From positions 1 to 64,000 of the forward strand of contig DASZER010000016.1 in the NCBI GenBank assembly GCA_035940575.1: a DNA stretch of 64,000 nt, written 5' to 3'. The translations under genes were made by a program, and so were the position numbers. Positions 8,293 to 15,175 of this stretch are shown piece by piece (position 1 is the first letter of the stretch; each line of letters opens with the position of its first letter). The notes under the pieces are model-generated. The model worked only from the letters and a program-made list of their open reading frames with translations, was not told where the DNA came from and did not search any database. Source of the stretch: BP-191 sp035940575 (lineage in GTDB: Bacteria; Actinomycetota; Actinomycetes; BP-191).

Positions 8293-8321
8293 GGCGGGAA
8301 TCCAACCACGACAATGCAGGC

Positions 8322-8666
8322 ATGCCAGCCACAGTCGACCTGGACGGCCACGACGTCGTCGTCACCATCTCCGGCAGCGACCGCCTCTGGGGCTTCGCCC
8401 GCGAGCTACGCATCCCGCGCAACGAGGTGACCAACGCCGTCGCCCTCGACCGCACGAAGGTGCGCGGCGCGTGGTTCCGCGTCGCGGGGACGCACGTGCC
8501 CTGGCTCAAGGCGGGGTGGTTCCGTACGCGGGCCGGCCGCGAGTACTGGCTCACCCGCAGGGGCGAGCGCGTGCTGGTCATCGAGACGAGCGGCAAGGTC
8601 AAGCGCGTGGTCGTGGAGACACCCGACCCCGAGGGCGACGCCGACCGCATCCTCGCCGCGCGGTAG
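8322..8666 (+). CDS. Small conserved protein, PH-like fold suspected
   Basis: A 114-residue cytosolic protein with an alternating beta pattern: ATVDLDGHDVVVTISGSDRL, then AWFRVAGTHVPWLKAGWF and EYWLTRRGERVLVIETSGKV. The RGERVLVIET segment followed by a strand is common in small bacterial PH-like proteins of actinomycetes, but I cannot name the family with certainty. ATG 8322 has GACAAT six bases upstream and no Shine-Dalgarno. It overlaps the HIT gene start by one base (TAGTG), so the two are coupled. Confidence 0.7.
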   Translation: MPATVDLDGHDVVVTISGSDRLWGFARELRIPRNEVTNAVALDRTKVRGAWFRVAGTHVPWLKAGWFRTRAGREYWLTRRGERVLVIETSGKVKRVVVETPDPEGDADRILAAR

Positions 8667-9097
8667 TGCCGATCGAGGTCCCCGCCGCGGACCCGTGCCC
8701 GTTCTGCGAGTACCTCGCCGGGACGCGGCCGTACACGATCCTGCGCCGCGACGACGTCACGGCGACGCTGGTGACGTACGAGCAGCGCGGCGTCGCGCAC
8801 GTGCTCGTGATCCCCGTCGCGCACCGCGAGACGGTGCTCGACCTCACCGACGCCGAGGCGGCGGCGGTGATGCTGGAGGTGCGCGCGATGGCGTACGCGA
8901 TCGACCGAGCCGAGTCCCCGCGCGGCATCGCCGTCTGGCAGAACAACGGCGTGCCTGCGCACCAGACCGTCCCGCACGTGCACGTACACGTCGCGGGGAC
9001 GCTGCCCGGCGGCGGCACGGAGTGGGGCCGTGTGCCGCGCCTCGGCCCGGCCGAGACCGACGCGATCGCGGCGCGGTTGCGACCGTTCCTGCGCTAG
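8666..9097 (+). CDS. HIT-family nucleotide hydrolase/transferase
   Basis: Histidine-triad protein acting on AMP-containing nucleotides. The triad is visible as VPHVHVHVAG near residues 106-115, and an N-terminal CPFCEY resembles the zinc-binding CxxC of many HIT proteins. IAVWQNNGVPAHQTVPHVHV is the standard approach to the active site. The start is GTG 8666, overlapping the upstream stop (TAGTG). 143 residues, normal for the family. Its TAG stop forms the first three bases of the inverted-repeat element at 9095. Confidence 0.9.
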   Translation: MPIEVPAADPCPFCEYLAGTRPYTILRRDDVTATLVTYEQRGVAHVLVIPVAHRETVLDLTDAEAAAVMLEVRAMAYAIDRAESPRGIAVWQNNGVPAHQTVPHVHVHVAGTLPGGGTEWGRVPRLGPAETDAIAARLRPFLR

Positions 9098-9262
9098 GAG
9101 GGTTCTGCGAAACGCGTCCCGTCGCGAGCCGAGGGCCGCGTGGCGATCCGGCAAGGCCGCAGGGCGCCTGCGGGCTGGGTCATGCCCGCAGGCGAGGAGA
9201 GAACGCAGCCGGTCGTCGCGCGGGCTCGGCGCAGCAGGGCCGGGTTTCGCAGAACCCTCCTA
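9095..9262. repeat. Intergenic inverted-repeat element, long copy
   Basis: Bounded by a perfect 19-bp inverted repeat: TAGGAGGGTTCTGCGAAAC at 9095-9113 and its complement at 9244-9262. The 130-base core contains GTCGCGAGCCGAGGGCCGCG and GCGGGCTGGGTCATGCC blocks that recur in two other copies (18063-18150, 54333-54447). It sits between convergent genes, so it can also act as a bidirectional terminator. No coding capacity or transposase. Confidence 0.8.
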
Positions 9263-9267
9263 GGCGC

Positions 9268-9873
9268 TCAGGCGAGGGAGACCTCGGGGCGCTCGGGGTC
9301 GCGGGGGTCGGCGCCCGACGCGAGCCACCGCTCCTCCAGCGCCGCGGCGCCGTGCACGCGCTTGAACGCCGCCTCGTTCGGCGTCATCGGCACGACCGGG
9401 AAGAACGCCACCTCGCCGCCCGGCGAGGGCATCGGCGGCACGGGCGCGCCGGGCTCGCCGACGAGCAGCGCGGTGAACCTCGCCCCCGGCCACAGCGGCT
9501 CCCCCAGGTCGAGCGACGCGCCGGGCGCGATGACGGCGTTCTCGACGAACGGGCTCGTGGCCGCCGCCGCGAGCGCCCGGAGCACGTCGTCGCGCAGCGA
9601 GCGCAGCGACAGCACCAGCTCCGCGCGCGGCCCCTCCGTGGCAACGACGTCCGACGTCGGGTCGGGCAGCGGCGCGCGCGACATGCCGAGGGTGACGTAG
9701 TGCACGACCTCGCCCGCGTCGTGGCGCAGCACGTCGACGCGCTCGGCGCCGAGGAACGTCACCGACGCCCGCGCCGACGCGGCGCCGAGGACGCGCGTGA
9801 CGTGCGCCTCGACGCCGCGGAGGAACTCCTCGCCCACGTCGGCATCCTCGCCGCTCGGCGGGGTGCCGACCAC
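9268..9873 (-). CDS. Suppressor-of-fused (SUFU) domain protein
   Basis: SUFU-domain proteins are cytosolic, of unclear function in bacteria, and often occur in immunity-like contexts or as housekeeping orphans. The 201-residue protein has the family's C-terminal MTPNEAAFKRVHGAAALEER segment and a PLWPGARFTALLVGEP region. Start GTG 9873, five bases after the upstream stop, was chosen because it leaves MVGTPPSGEDADVGEEFLRG as a normal N-terminus. It follows the Vms1-like gene in the same direction, probably one transcript. Confidence 0.78.
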   Translation of the reverse strand: MVGTPPSGEDADVGEEFLRGVEAHVTRVLGAASARASVTFLGAERVDVLRHDAGEVVHYVTLGMSRAPLPDPTSDVVATEGPRAELVLSLRSLRDDVLRALAAAATSPFVENAVIAPGASLDLGEPLWPGARFTALLVGEPGAPVPPMPSPGGEVAFFPVVPMTPNEAAFKRVHGAAALEERWLASGADPRDPERPEVSLA

Positions 9874-9878
9874 CGGGG

Positions 9879-11003
9879 TCAGCGCGCGTCGCCCGAGCCC
9901 GAGTCCGCGTAGCGCAGGATCGCGCCGCACCCCTCGTTCGGGATCGCCGTGCCGCCCGCCGGGACGATCACGACGTCGGCGCCGGTGCCGACGGCCGCAC
10001 GCACGAGCACGTCAGCGAGGCGGCCCTGCTCGACGTGGTCGGTCAGGCCGTCGAGCTCGAAGCGCTCCGTCGCGATCAACGAGGCGTCGTCGGAGAACCA
10101 CAGCATCCGGTCGTCGTCGGGCTCGTCGTGCAGGAGCAGCGTCGCGACCTGCGCCTTGCGCAGCGCCTCCACCGTGGCGCGCACGCCGTCGGTCGCGCGG
10201 TCGCCCTGGCCGCGCTCCTCCTGGAACTCGTCGAGCACCTTCTGGAGCCGGTCGAGCGAGACCAGCGCGACCTTCTCCACGATCTCCGCGGCCGTGAACG
10301 GCGTGCCGCCGTCGGTCGCGCGCCCGCCGCCGGCCTCGAGGACCTGGACGAGCGGGCGTACGTGCTGCGGCAGGTGGTCCTGGATGAGGCGTACGGCGTG
10401 CACGTCGCCGCCGACGAGCACGACCTTCGCGTCCACGGAGCGGACGACGCGCTCGATCTCCTCGCAGATCTCGGCGGCGTTGCCCTCCCAGGAGTCGATG
10501 GCGCGCTGCTGGTAGCGGCGCTGCGACCAGCCGCCGGGCTGCACGCGGCGGATCACGTCGTGCGAGCCCTCGACCTCCTCGCTGACGACCGGCTCGGTGC
10601 CGTCGACGTAGGCGAGGATCTCCGCGCCCGTACGGTCGGCGAGCACGACCACGTGCGGCACGCGCGTCTGCGCCCACGACACGAGCGGCGTGACGTACGG
10701 CAGCCCGCCGACGAGCGCGACCTCGCGGGCGAGCTCCTCCGGCAGCCGGCGCGACCACAGCACGGAGCCGTGGGAGGCGAACGCGACGACGCTGTTGCCG
10801 TCGGTGCGGTTGTCGAGCACCGCGCCTTCGAGCGCGTCGAGCGTGAGGTCGTCGACGCCGTTGGCCGCGAGGTCCTGGCGCGTGCTGCGCCAGGCGAGGT
10901 CGAGGCGCTGCGCGGCGTTCTCCACCGCGACCGGCGTGTTCAGGTACAGCGACACGTAGGGCCCTGAGGCCGTGTACAGCTTCGCGATCTCGGTGACGTC
11001 CAT
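9879..11003 (-). CDS. Vms1/eRF1-like protein (Rv2629 / baeRF2 group)
   Basis: Bacterial relatives of eRF1 domain proteins (baeRF), linked to release of peptidyl-tRNA from stalled ribosomes; mycobacterial Rv2629 is in this group. The 374-residue protein has an N-terminal LYTASGPYVSLYLNTPVA region, a central HVVVLADRTGAEILAYVDG strand set, a RYQQRAIDSWEGNAAEICEE helix and a KVVLVGGDVHAVRLI Rossmann-like segment, then a C-terminal VIVPAGGTAIPNEGCGAILR end. Start ATG 11003 has TACCTG six bases upstream and no Shine-Dalgarno. Family firm, reaction inferred. Confidence 0.82.
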   Translation of the reverse strand: MDVTEIAKLYTASGPYVSLYLNTPVAVENAAQRLDLAWRSTRQDLAANGVDDLTLDALEGAVLDNRTDGNSVVAFASHGSVLWSRRLPEELAREVALVGGLPYVTPLVSWAQTRVPHVVVLADRTGAEILAYVDGTEPVVSEEVEGSHDVIRRVQPGGWSQRRYQQRAIDSWEGNAAEICEEIERVVRSVDAKVVLVGGDVHAVRLIQDHLPQHVRPLVQVLEAGGGRATDGGTPFTAAEIVEKVALVSLDRLQKVLDEFQEERGQGDRATDGVRATVEALRKAQVATLLLHDEPDDDRMLWFSDDASLIATERFELDGLTDHVEQGRLADVLVRAAVGTGADVVIVPAGGTAIPNEGCGAILRYADSGSGDAR

Positions 11004-11009
11004 GGCGGG

Positions 11010-11015
11010 CAGGTA
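11010..11015 (-). promoter_or_regulatory. Putative leaderless -10 hexamer for the Vms1-like gene
   Basis: TACCTG on the minus strand six bases before ATG 11003. Weaker match to TANNNT than its neighbours. Faces the divergent -10 at 11033. Confidence 0.3.
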
Positions 11016-11032
11016 CCCGCGAGCGCCGCGCC

Positions 11033-11038
11033 TATGCT
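11033..11038 (+). promoter_or_regulatory. Putative leaderless -10 hexamer TATGCT
   Basis: TATGCT exactly 7 bases before ATG 11046, with no Shine-Dalgarno sequence between. Confidence 0.5.
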
Positions 11039-11045
11039 CGCCCGC

Positions 11046-11771
11046 ATGGAGCGCGAACGATTCCTGGAGCTGCTGCGTACCGACGGCGACCTGCTGCTGC
11101 TCACGGCCCGCCGCGGCCTCGACGCGACGGTCCCGACGTGCCCGGGCTGGACCGTCCGCGACGCGGTCTCGCACACCGCCCAGGTGTACGAGCACAAACT
11201 CGCCTGCATCGCGCTCGGCGGCCCGAAGCCCGAGCCGTGGCCGCCCGCGTGGCCCGACCGCGACCCGCTCGACTGGTACGCCGACGCCCACGCGCGCCTG
11301 GTCGCGACGCTCACCACGACCGACCCGGCCGCGCCGTCGCACACGTGGTGGCCCGACGACCAGACCGCCGGCTTCTGGGTGCGTCGCATGGCGCAGGAGA
11401 CGGCCGTGCACCGCGCCGACGTGGAGAGCGCGTTCGGCGACGTCACGCCGATCGACGCCGAGCTCGCCGTCGACGGCGTGGACGAGGTGCTCACGATGAT
11501 GCTGGCCGACGACTGGAGCGACCTGCCGCAGCCCGACCTCAACGGCACCGCCTCCGTCGAGACAGGAGGCCGCCGGTGGCACGTCGCGATGACGACCGAC
11601 GACGTCGCCGTCGCGGAGTCGGACGGCCCGGCCGAGGCGACCGTGAGCGGCGAGCCGAGCGACGTGCTGCTGTGGCTGTGGGGCCGCGCGCCCGACGGTG
11701 CCGTACGCATCGACGGCGACGCCGGCGCGGCCCGCCGCTTCCGTGAGCGCCTCGCCCTCGCGACGACCTAG
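11046..11771 (+). CDS. Maleylpyruvate isomerase-family, mycothiol-dependent enzyme
   Basis: DinB/MDMPI-fold protein; members use mycothiol, bacillithiol or metal for thiol transfer. The 241-residue protein shows the CPGWTVRDAVSHTAQVYEHK opening with the first metal-ligand histidine and the RRMAQETAVHRADVE motif with the Glu...His ligands near residues 118-122. The C-terminal half (VETGGRRWHVAMTTDD) is the SCP2-like MDMPI_C domain. ATG 11046 fits the -10 spacing and removes the non-conserved MLAR extension. Its stop overlaps the convergent dehydrogenase by 4 bases. Points to a mycothiol-making actinomycete. Confidence 0.85.
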   Translation: MERERFLELLRTDGDLLLLTARRGLDATVPTCPGWTVRDAVSHTAQVYEHKLACIALGGPKPEPWPPAWPDRDPLDWYADAHARLVATLTTTDPAAPSHTWWPDDQTAGFWVRRMAQETAVHRADVESAFGDVTPIDAELAVDGVDEVLTMMLADDWSDLPQPDLNGTASVETGGRRWHVAMTTDDVAVAESDGPAEATVSGEPSDVLLWLWGRAPDGAVRIDGDAGAARRFRERLALATT

Positions 11772-12970
11772 CCGCGCAGCGCGTACTCCTCGAGCAGGCG
11801 GCGGCCGACGATCATCTTCTGGATCTCTGACGTGCCCTCGCCGATGAGCAGCATCGGCGCCTCGCGGTAGAGGCGCTCGATCTCGTACTCCTTCGAGTAG
11901 CCGTAGCCGCCGTGGATGCGGAACGCGTCCTGCACGACCTCGGCGCAGTACTCGGAGGCGAGGTACTTCGCCATGCCGGCCTCGACGTCGTTGCGCTGCC
12001 CGCTGTCCTTCTTGCGCGCGGCCATGACCATCATCGAGTGGGCCGCCTCGACCTTGGTGGCCATCTCCGCGAGCTTGAACATCACGGCCTGGTGCTGCGC
12101 GATCGGCTTGCCGAACGTCTCGCGCTGCTGCGCGTACGCGATCGCGAGTTCGAACGCCCGCAGCGAGACGCCGCAGCCGCGCGCGGCGACGTTGACGCGG
12201 CCCACCTCGACGCCGTCCATCATCTGGTAGAAGCCGCGGCCGCGGCCCTCGTCGCCGCCGAGCACCGCGGACGTGGGCACGCGGTGGTCGGTGAAGACCA
12301 GCTCGGTCGTCTCGACGCCCTTGTAGCCCATCTTCTCGATCTTCGGCGGGATCGTGACGCCCTTGGCCGTCTCGCCGAAGCCGGGCTCCTTCTCCACGAG
12401 GATCGTCGTCATGTTCTTGTAGACGCTCTCGGCGCCCTCGTCGGTCTTGACGAGGGTGGCTACGACGCCGGCGCGGGCGCCGTTGGTCAGCCACATCTTC
12501 TGGCCGTTGATCACGTAGTCGTCACCGTCGAGCACCGCGCGCGTCTTGATGGCGGAGACGTCGCTGCCGCAGCCCGGCTCGGACATCGAGAACGCGCCGC
12601 GGACCTCGCCGGTCGCCATCCTCGGCAGGAGCCTGCGCTTCTGCTCCTCGGTGCCGTGCTGCTTGAGCAGGTACGCCACGATGAAGTGCGTGTTGATGAT
12701 CCCGCTGATGCTCATCCAGCCGCGGGAGAGCTCCTCCACGACGAGCGCGTAGGTCAGCAGCGACTCGCCGAAGCCGTCGTACTCCTCCGGGATCATGAGC
12801 CCGAACAGGCCCATCTCCCGCATGCCCTCCACGATCGCCTCGGGGAACTCGTCCTTGTGCTCGAGGTCGGTCGCGTACGGGAGGATCTCCTTGTCCACGA
12901 ACGTCCGGACGGTGGAGAGGATCTCCTGCTGGACGTCGGTGAGCCCGTCGGTCTGCGCGAGTCGGCCCAT
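11768..12970 (-). CDS. Acyl-CoA dehydrogenase, probable methylsuccinyl-CoA dehydrogenase
   Basis: FAD-dependent acyl-CoA dehydrogenase of 400 residues. Visible signatures are GAFSMSEPGCGSDVSAIKTR, YVINGQKMWLTNGARAGVV, the RIHGGYGYSKEYEIERLYRE segment and IGEGTSEIQKMIVGRRLL with the catalytic glutamate region. The N-terminus GRLAQTDGLTDVQQEILSTV and the YQMMDGVEVGRVNVAARGCG stretch match, as I remember them, the dehydrogenase of the streptomycete ethylmalonyl-CoA cluster that oxidises methylsuccinyl-CoA to mesaconyl-CoA. The MaoC and CitE-like genes nearby support this. Substrate assignment is inference. Confidence 0.9.
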   Translation of the reverse strand: MGRLAQTDGLTDVQQEILSTVRTFVDKEILPYATDLEHKDEFPEAIVEGMREMGLFGLMIPEEYDGFGESLLTYALVVEELSRGWMSISGIINTHFIVAYLLKQHGTEEQKRRLLPRMATGEVRGAFSMSEPGCGSDVSAIKTRAVLDGDDYVINGQKMWLTNGARAGVVATLVKTDEGAESVYKNMTTILVEKEPGFGETAKGVTIPPKIEKMGYKGVETTELVFTDHRVPTSAVLGGDEGRGRGFYQMMDGVEVGRVNVAARGCGVSLRAFELAIAYAQQRETFGKPIAQHQAVMFKLAEMATKVEAAHSMMVMAARKKDSGQRNDVEAGMAKYLASEYCAEVVQDAFRIHGGYGYSKEYEIERLYREAPMLLIGEGTSEIQKMIVGRRLLEEYALRG

Positions 12971-13150
12971 GGGGGTCCCTTCGGCTACGGCGGTCCGGCG
13001 CGCTCGACGCTGCCGGCCGCGGCTGTCGTGCGCCGAGTATCGCAGGGGCGCGCGGAGCGGCCGTGCGCGGGCCGCGCGGGGGACGTTGACGGAGATGTCG
13101 GGCTCCTGCCACTCTCGCCCTCGACGTCCCCCTCGATCCCAGGAGTGCCC

Positions 13151-13321
13151 ATGCGTGCCCTCGCGCGCCCCCTCGTCGCCGCCGCCCTCGTCGGCGCGGC
13201 GTTCGCCACCGTCCCGGCCGCCCAGGCCGCGCCCGCGCCGTCCGCGCAGCAGTGCCTGGTCCCGGACTGCGACCCCTTCTGGCTGTTCCGGGCGTGCGGC
13301 CCGCTCGTCGCCTGCCCGTAG
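13151..13321 (+). CDS. Short secreted protein with FRACGPLVACP C-terminus
   Basis: A 56-residue exported peptide: signal sequence MRALARPLVAAALVGAAFAT, cleavage near AQAAPAP, then a 30-residue mature part with four cysteines (QCLVPDC and RACGPLVAC). AGGAG precedes the ATG at good spacing. The last eleven residues are nearly the same as those of the third gene of the cluster (13688-13999), so this may be a shortened duplicate of a longer family member. First gene of a six-gene tandem array; the 180 bases upstream probably hold the common promoter. Function unknown. Confidence 0.7.
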   Translation: MRALARPLVAAALVGAAFATVPAAQAAPAPSAQQCLVPDCDPFWLFRACGPLVACP

Positions 13322-13366
13322 CCCTCCCTCACACCCCAGGCCCGACCCCAGAACGGAGCCCTACCC

Positions 13367-13678
13367 ATGCACGCCCTCGTACGCCCCCTCGGCCTCGCCG
13401 CGCTCGCGGCCGGCACCCTCCTCGCCCAGCCCGCGGGCGCCTCGACCCGCTGCGTCGGCGAGCAGGCGATCTTCTACGCCTGCGTCGTCACGCCGAGCGT
13501 CGGCGTCGGCAGCACGCCGCTGTGCGTCTACACCGGCGGCTCGTCGTGCCAGACCGTCGACGTCCCCGTGCCCGTGCTCAGCGGCACCGTCGGCGTCACG
13601 TGCGGCGGCGCGCTCGCGGCGTGCGGCTCGCCCGCGCTGCAGTGCGCGGCGATCGACCTCCCGCCCGTCTGCTACTGA
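13367..13678 (+). CDS. Small secreted Cys-rich protein, family member 2
   Basis: A 103-residue exported protein. Signal peptide MHALVRPLGLAALAAGTLLA with cleavage near AGAST. The mature part has eight cysteines, including the family framework C-x9-C (CVGEQAIFYAC), C-x7-C (CVYTGGSSC), then VDVPVPVL and C-x6-C (CGGALAAC). ACGGAG lies upstream of the ATG. The leader between genes, CCTCACACCCCAGGCCCGAC, resembles those before genes 4 and 5, supporting tandem duplication. Function unknown; disulfide-stabilised extracellular protein is the natural reading. Confidence 0.75.
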   Translation: MHALVRPLGLAALAAGTLLAQPAGASTRCVGEQAIFYACVVTPSVGVGSTPLCVYTGGSSCQTVDVPVPVLSGTVGVTCGGALAACGSPALQCAAIDLPPVCY

Positions 13679-13687
13679 CGGCCCCTC

Positions 13688-13999
13688 ATGCGGCTCACCG
13701 GTCCCCTCCTCGCCGGCGTGCTCGCCGCCGGCTCGTTCCTCGCCGCGCCCGCCCAGGCGGCGTGCTTCGGGACGCAGCAGCTCGCGTACGCCTGCGTCAC
13801 GCCGCCGACGCTCGAACGGCGGCAGGTCCAGCAGTGCGTCTACACCGGCGGTGACACCTGCGAGAACGTCACCGTCCCCTACTACGGCCTCGGCGACGAC
13901 GCCGAGGTCTCGTGCGGCGGCACGCTCGACACGTGCACGCAGGTCAACCGGATCGTGGACCTGTTCCGGGCGTGCGGCCCGATCGTCGCCTGTCCCTGA
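13688..13999 (+). CDS. Small secreted Cys-rich protein, family member 3
   Basis: A 103-residue exported protein starting at ATG 13688, only 9 bases after the previous stop. Signal peptide MRLTGPLLAGVLAAGSFLAA, cleavage near AQAAC. Eight cysteines with the family spacing: CFGTQQLAYAC, CVYTGGDTC, then ENVTVPYYGL, CGGTLDTC, and a C-terminal LFRACGPIVACP shared with the 56-residue first gene. Strongest bridge between the short and long members. Function unknown. Confidence 0.75.
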   Translation: MRLTGPLLAGVLAAGSFLAAPAQAACFGTQQLAYACVTPPTLERRQVQQCVYTGGDTCENVTVPYYGLGDDAEVSCGGTLDTCTQVNRIVDLFRACGPIVACP

Positions 14000-14032
14000 C
14001 ACCTCTCACCCCAGACCCGGAGGTCTCCTCCC

Positions 14033-14305
14033 ATGCTCCGTCCCCTCCTCGCGGCAGCGCTCGTTGCCGCGGCCTTCGGCGCCACGGCCGCGCAGGCGGC
14101 GTGCGTCGGCACGTACCAGATCGAGGGCGCGTGCGTCACGACGCACCGCGGCGCTCTCCCCGGCGTCGACCTCGAAGGCGACCCGTACGAGGACTGCGTG
14201 CTCGTCAACGGCCGTTGCGTCGCGCCGTTCAGCGTCCCGATGCCGCGCGTGGTGCCCGGCGACGGCGAGCCCCTCGTCGAGGTCTCGTGCGGGACCTGCG
14301 GCTGA
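14033..14305 (+). CDS. Small secreted Cys-rich protein, family member 4
   Basis: A 90-residue exported protein, signal peptide MLRPLLAAALVAAAFGATA and cleavage near AQAAC. Six cysteines: CVGTYQIEGAC, CVLVNGRC, then VAPFSVPMPRV and a terminal CGTC in which the last cysteine pair is much closer than in other members. GGAGGT precedes the start. Lies 33 bases after member 3. Function unknown. Confidence 0.73.
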   Translation: MLRPLLAAALVAAAFGATAAQAACVGTYQIEGACVTTHRGALPGVDLEGDPYEDCVLVNGRCVAPFSVPMPRVVPGDGEPLVEVSCGTCG

Positions 14306-14346
14306 CCCACCCCTCACCCGGACACCCAGACATCCCAGGAGGACCC

Positions 14347-14622
14347 ATGCGTACCCTCACGCGCACCCTGCTCCTCGGCGCCGCCGCGGCGTCGCTGCTC
14401 GCGGCGCCCGCCGCGAACGCAGGCACCAACTGCGTCGGCCCGTCGAGCCTGTACTTCTGCCTGTACTCGCCGAACGCGTCGGTCGGCGAGCGCACTGAGT
14501 GCGTCTACCTCGGCGGCAGCACGTGCCGCAACGTCACCGTCCCCACGGTCGAGACGAGCGGCGAGCTCGGCTGGTACTGCGGCGGCATGTGGCGCTGCGT
14601 CTCCCCGGCGCTGGACCAGTGA
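14347..14622 (+). CDS. Small secreted Cys-rich protein, family member 5
   Basis: A 91-residue exported protein starting at ATG 14347 with a strong AGGAGG. Signal peptide MRTLTRTLLLGAAAASLLA, cleavage near ANAGT. Six cysteines: CVGPSSLYFC, CVYLGGSTC, then RNVTVPTVE and CGGMWRC. Its stop overlaps the start of member 6 by 4 bases (GTGA), so the two are coupled. Function unknown. Confidence 0.75.
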   Translation: MRTLTRTLLLGAAAASLLAAPAANAGTNCVGPSSLYFCLYSPNASVGERTECVYLGGSTCRNVTVPTVETSGELGWYCGGMWRCVSPALDQ

Positions 14623-14909
14623 GGCGCCTCGCGGCGCTCGCGCTGGTGGCGGCGGGAGCGGCGGCGACCGCCGCGCCGGCCCACGCGTACTGCGTCGGCA
14701 CCACCCAGATCGGAACGCTCTGCGCGAGCGTCGACACCGGCCCCAAGCCGTCGGTCGAGCTCGTGCCGCAGGACGACTGCGTCTACGTCGTCGTCGGCAA
14801 GTGCGTGCCGGTGACGTACTACGTCCCCGGCGACGTCGACCTCGGCGGCCCCGCCCGGGTGTACCTCACCTGCACCGGCGTCTTCGACGTGTCCGGGCTG
14901 GCCTGCTAG
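14619..14909 (+). CDS. Small secreted Cys-rich protein, family member 6
   Basis: A 96-residue exported protein starting at GTG 14619 inside the previous stop. Signal peptide VRRLAALALVAAGAAATAAP, cleavage near AHAYC. Six cysteines: CVGTTQIGTLC, CVYVVVGKC, then VPVTYYVPGD and CTGVFDVSGLAC, with a longer last loop. Ends overlapping the convergent winged-helix gene by 4 bases. The array stops here. Function unknown. Confidence 0.72.
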   Translation: MRRLAALALVAAGAAATAAPAHAYCVGTTQIGTLCASVDTGPKPSVELVPQDDCVYVVVGKCVPVTYYVPGDVDLGGPARVYLTCTGVFDVSGLAC

Positions 14910-15175
14910 CCCCCCCAGCGTTCCAGCGAGTCCAGCAGTCCCTGGAGCCGGCGGCCCCGCGGCGAGAGCCGCAGGTCGCCGGTCTCCGGGACGACCTCCA
15001 CGGCGCCGATGCGGCGCAGGTCCGCGACCCGCTGCGTCACGACGCTCGGCGCGACCGCACGCACCCGCGTGGGCAACGCGCGCTCGGCGACGTTGCCGCC
15101 GGTCAGCGCCCTGAACACCTCCAGCGCGCCGCGCCGCGCGAGCACGTCGAGCAGGTCCGCGAGGGGGTCGCTCAC
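14906..15175 (-). CDS. Small winged-helix DNA-binding protein
   Basis: An 89-residue protein with a HxlR/ArsR-like winged helix-turn-helix: SDPLADLLDVLARRGALEVF, LPTRVRAVAPSVVTQRVADL (recognition helix region) and IGAVEVVPETGDLRLSPRGR as the wing. Starts at GTG 15175, overlapping the lyase stop by 4 bases, so it is cotranscribed with and after the CitE-like gene. It could regulate that gene or the adjacent secreted array; no operator was seen. Confidence 0.7.
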   Translation of the reverse strand: MSDPLADLLDVLARRGALEVFRALTGGNVAERALPTRVRAVAPSVVTQRVADLRRIGAVEVVPETGDLRLSPRGRRLQGLLDSLERWGG

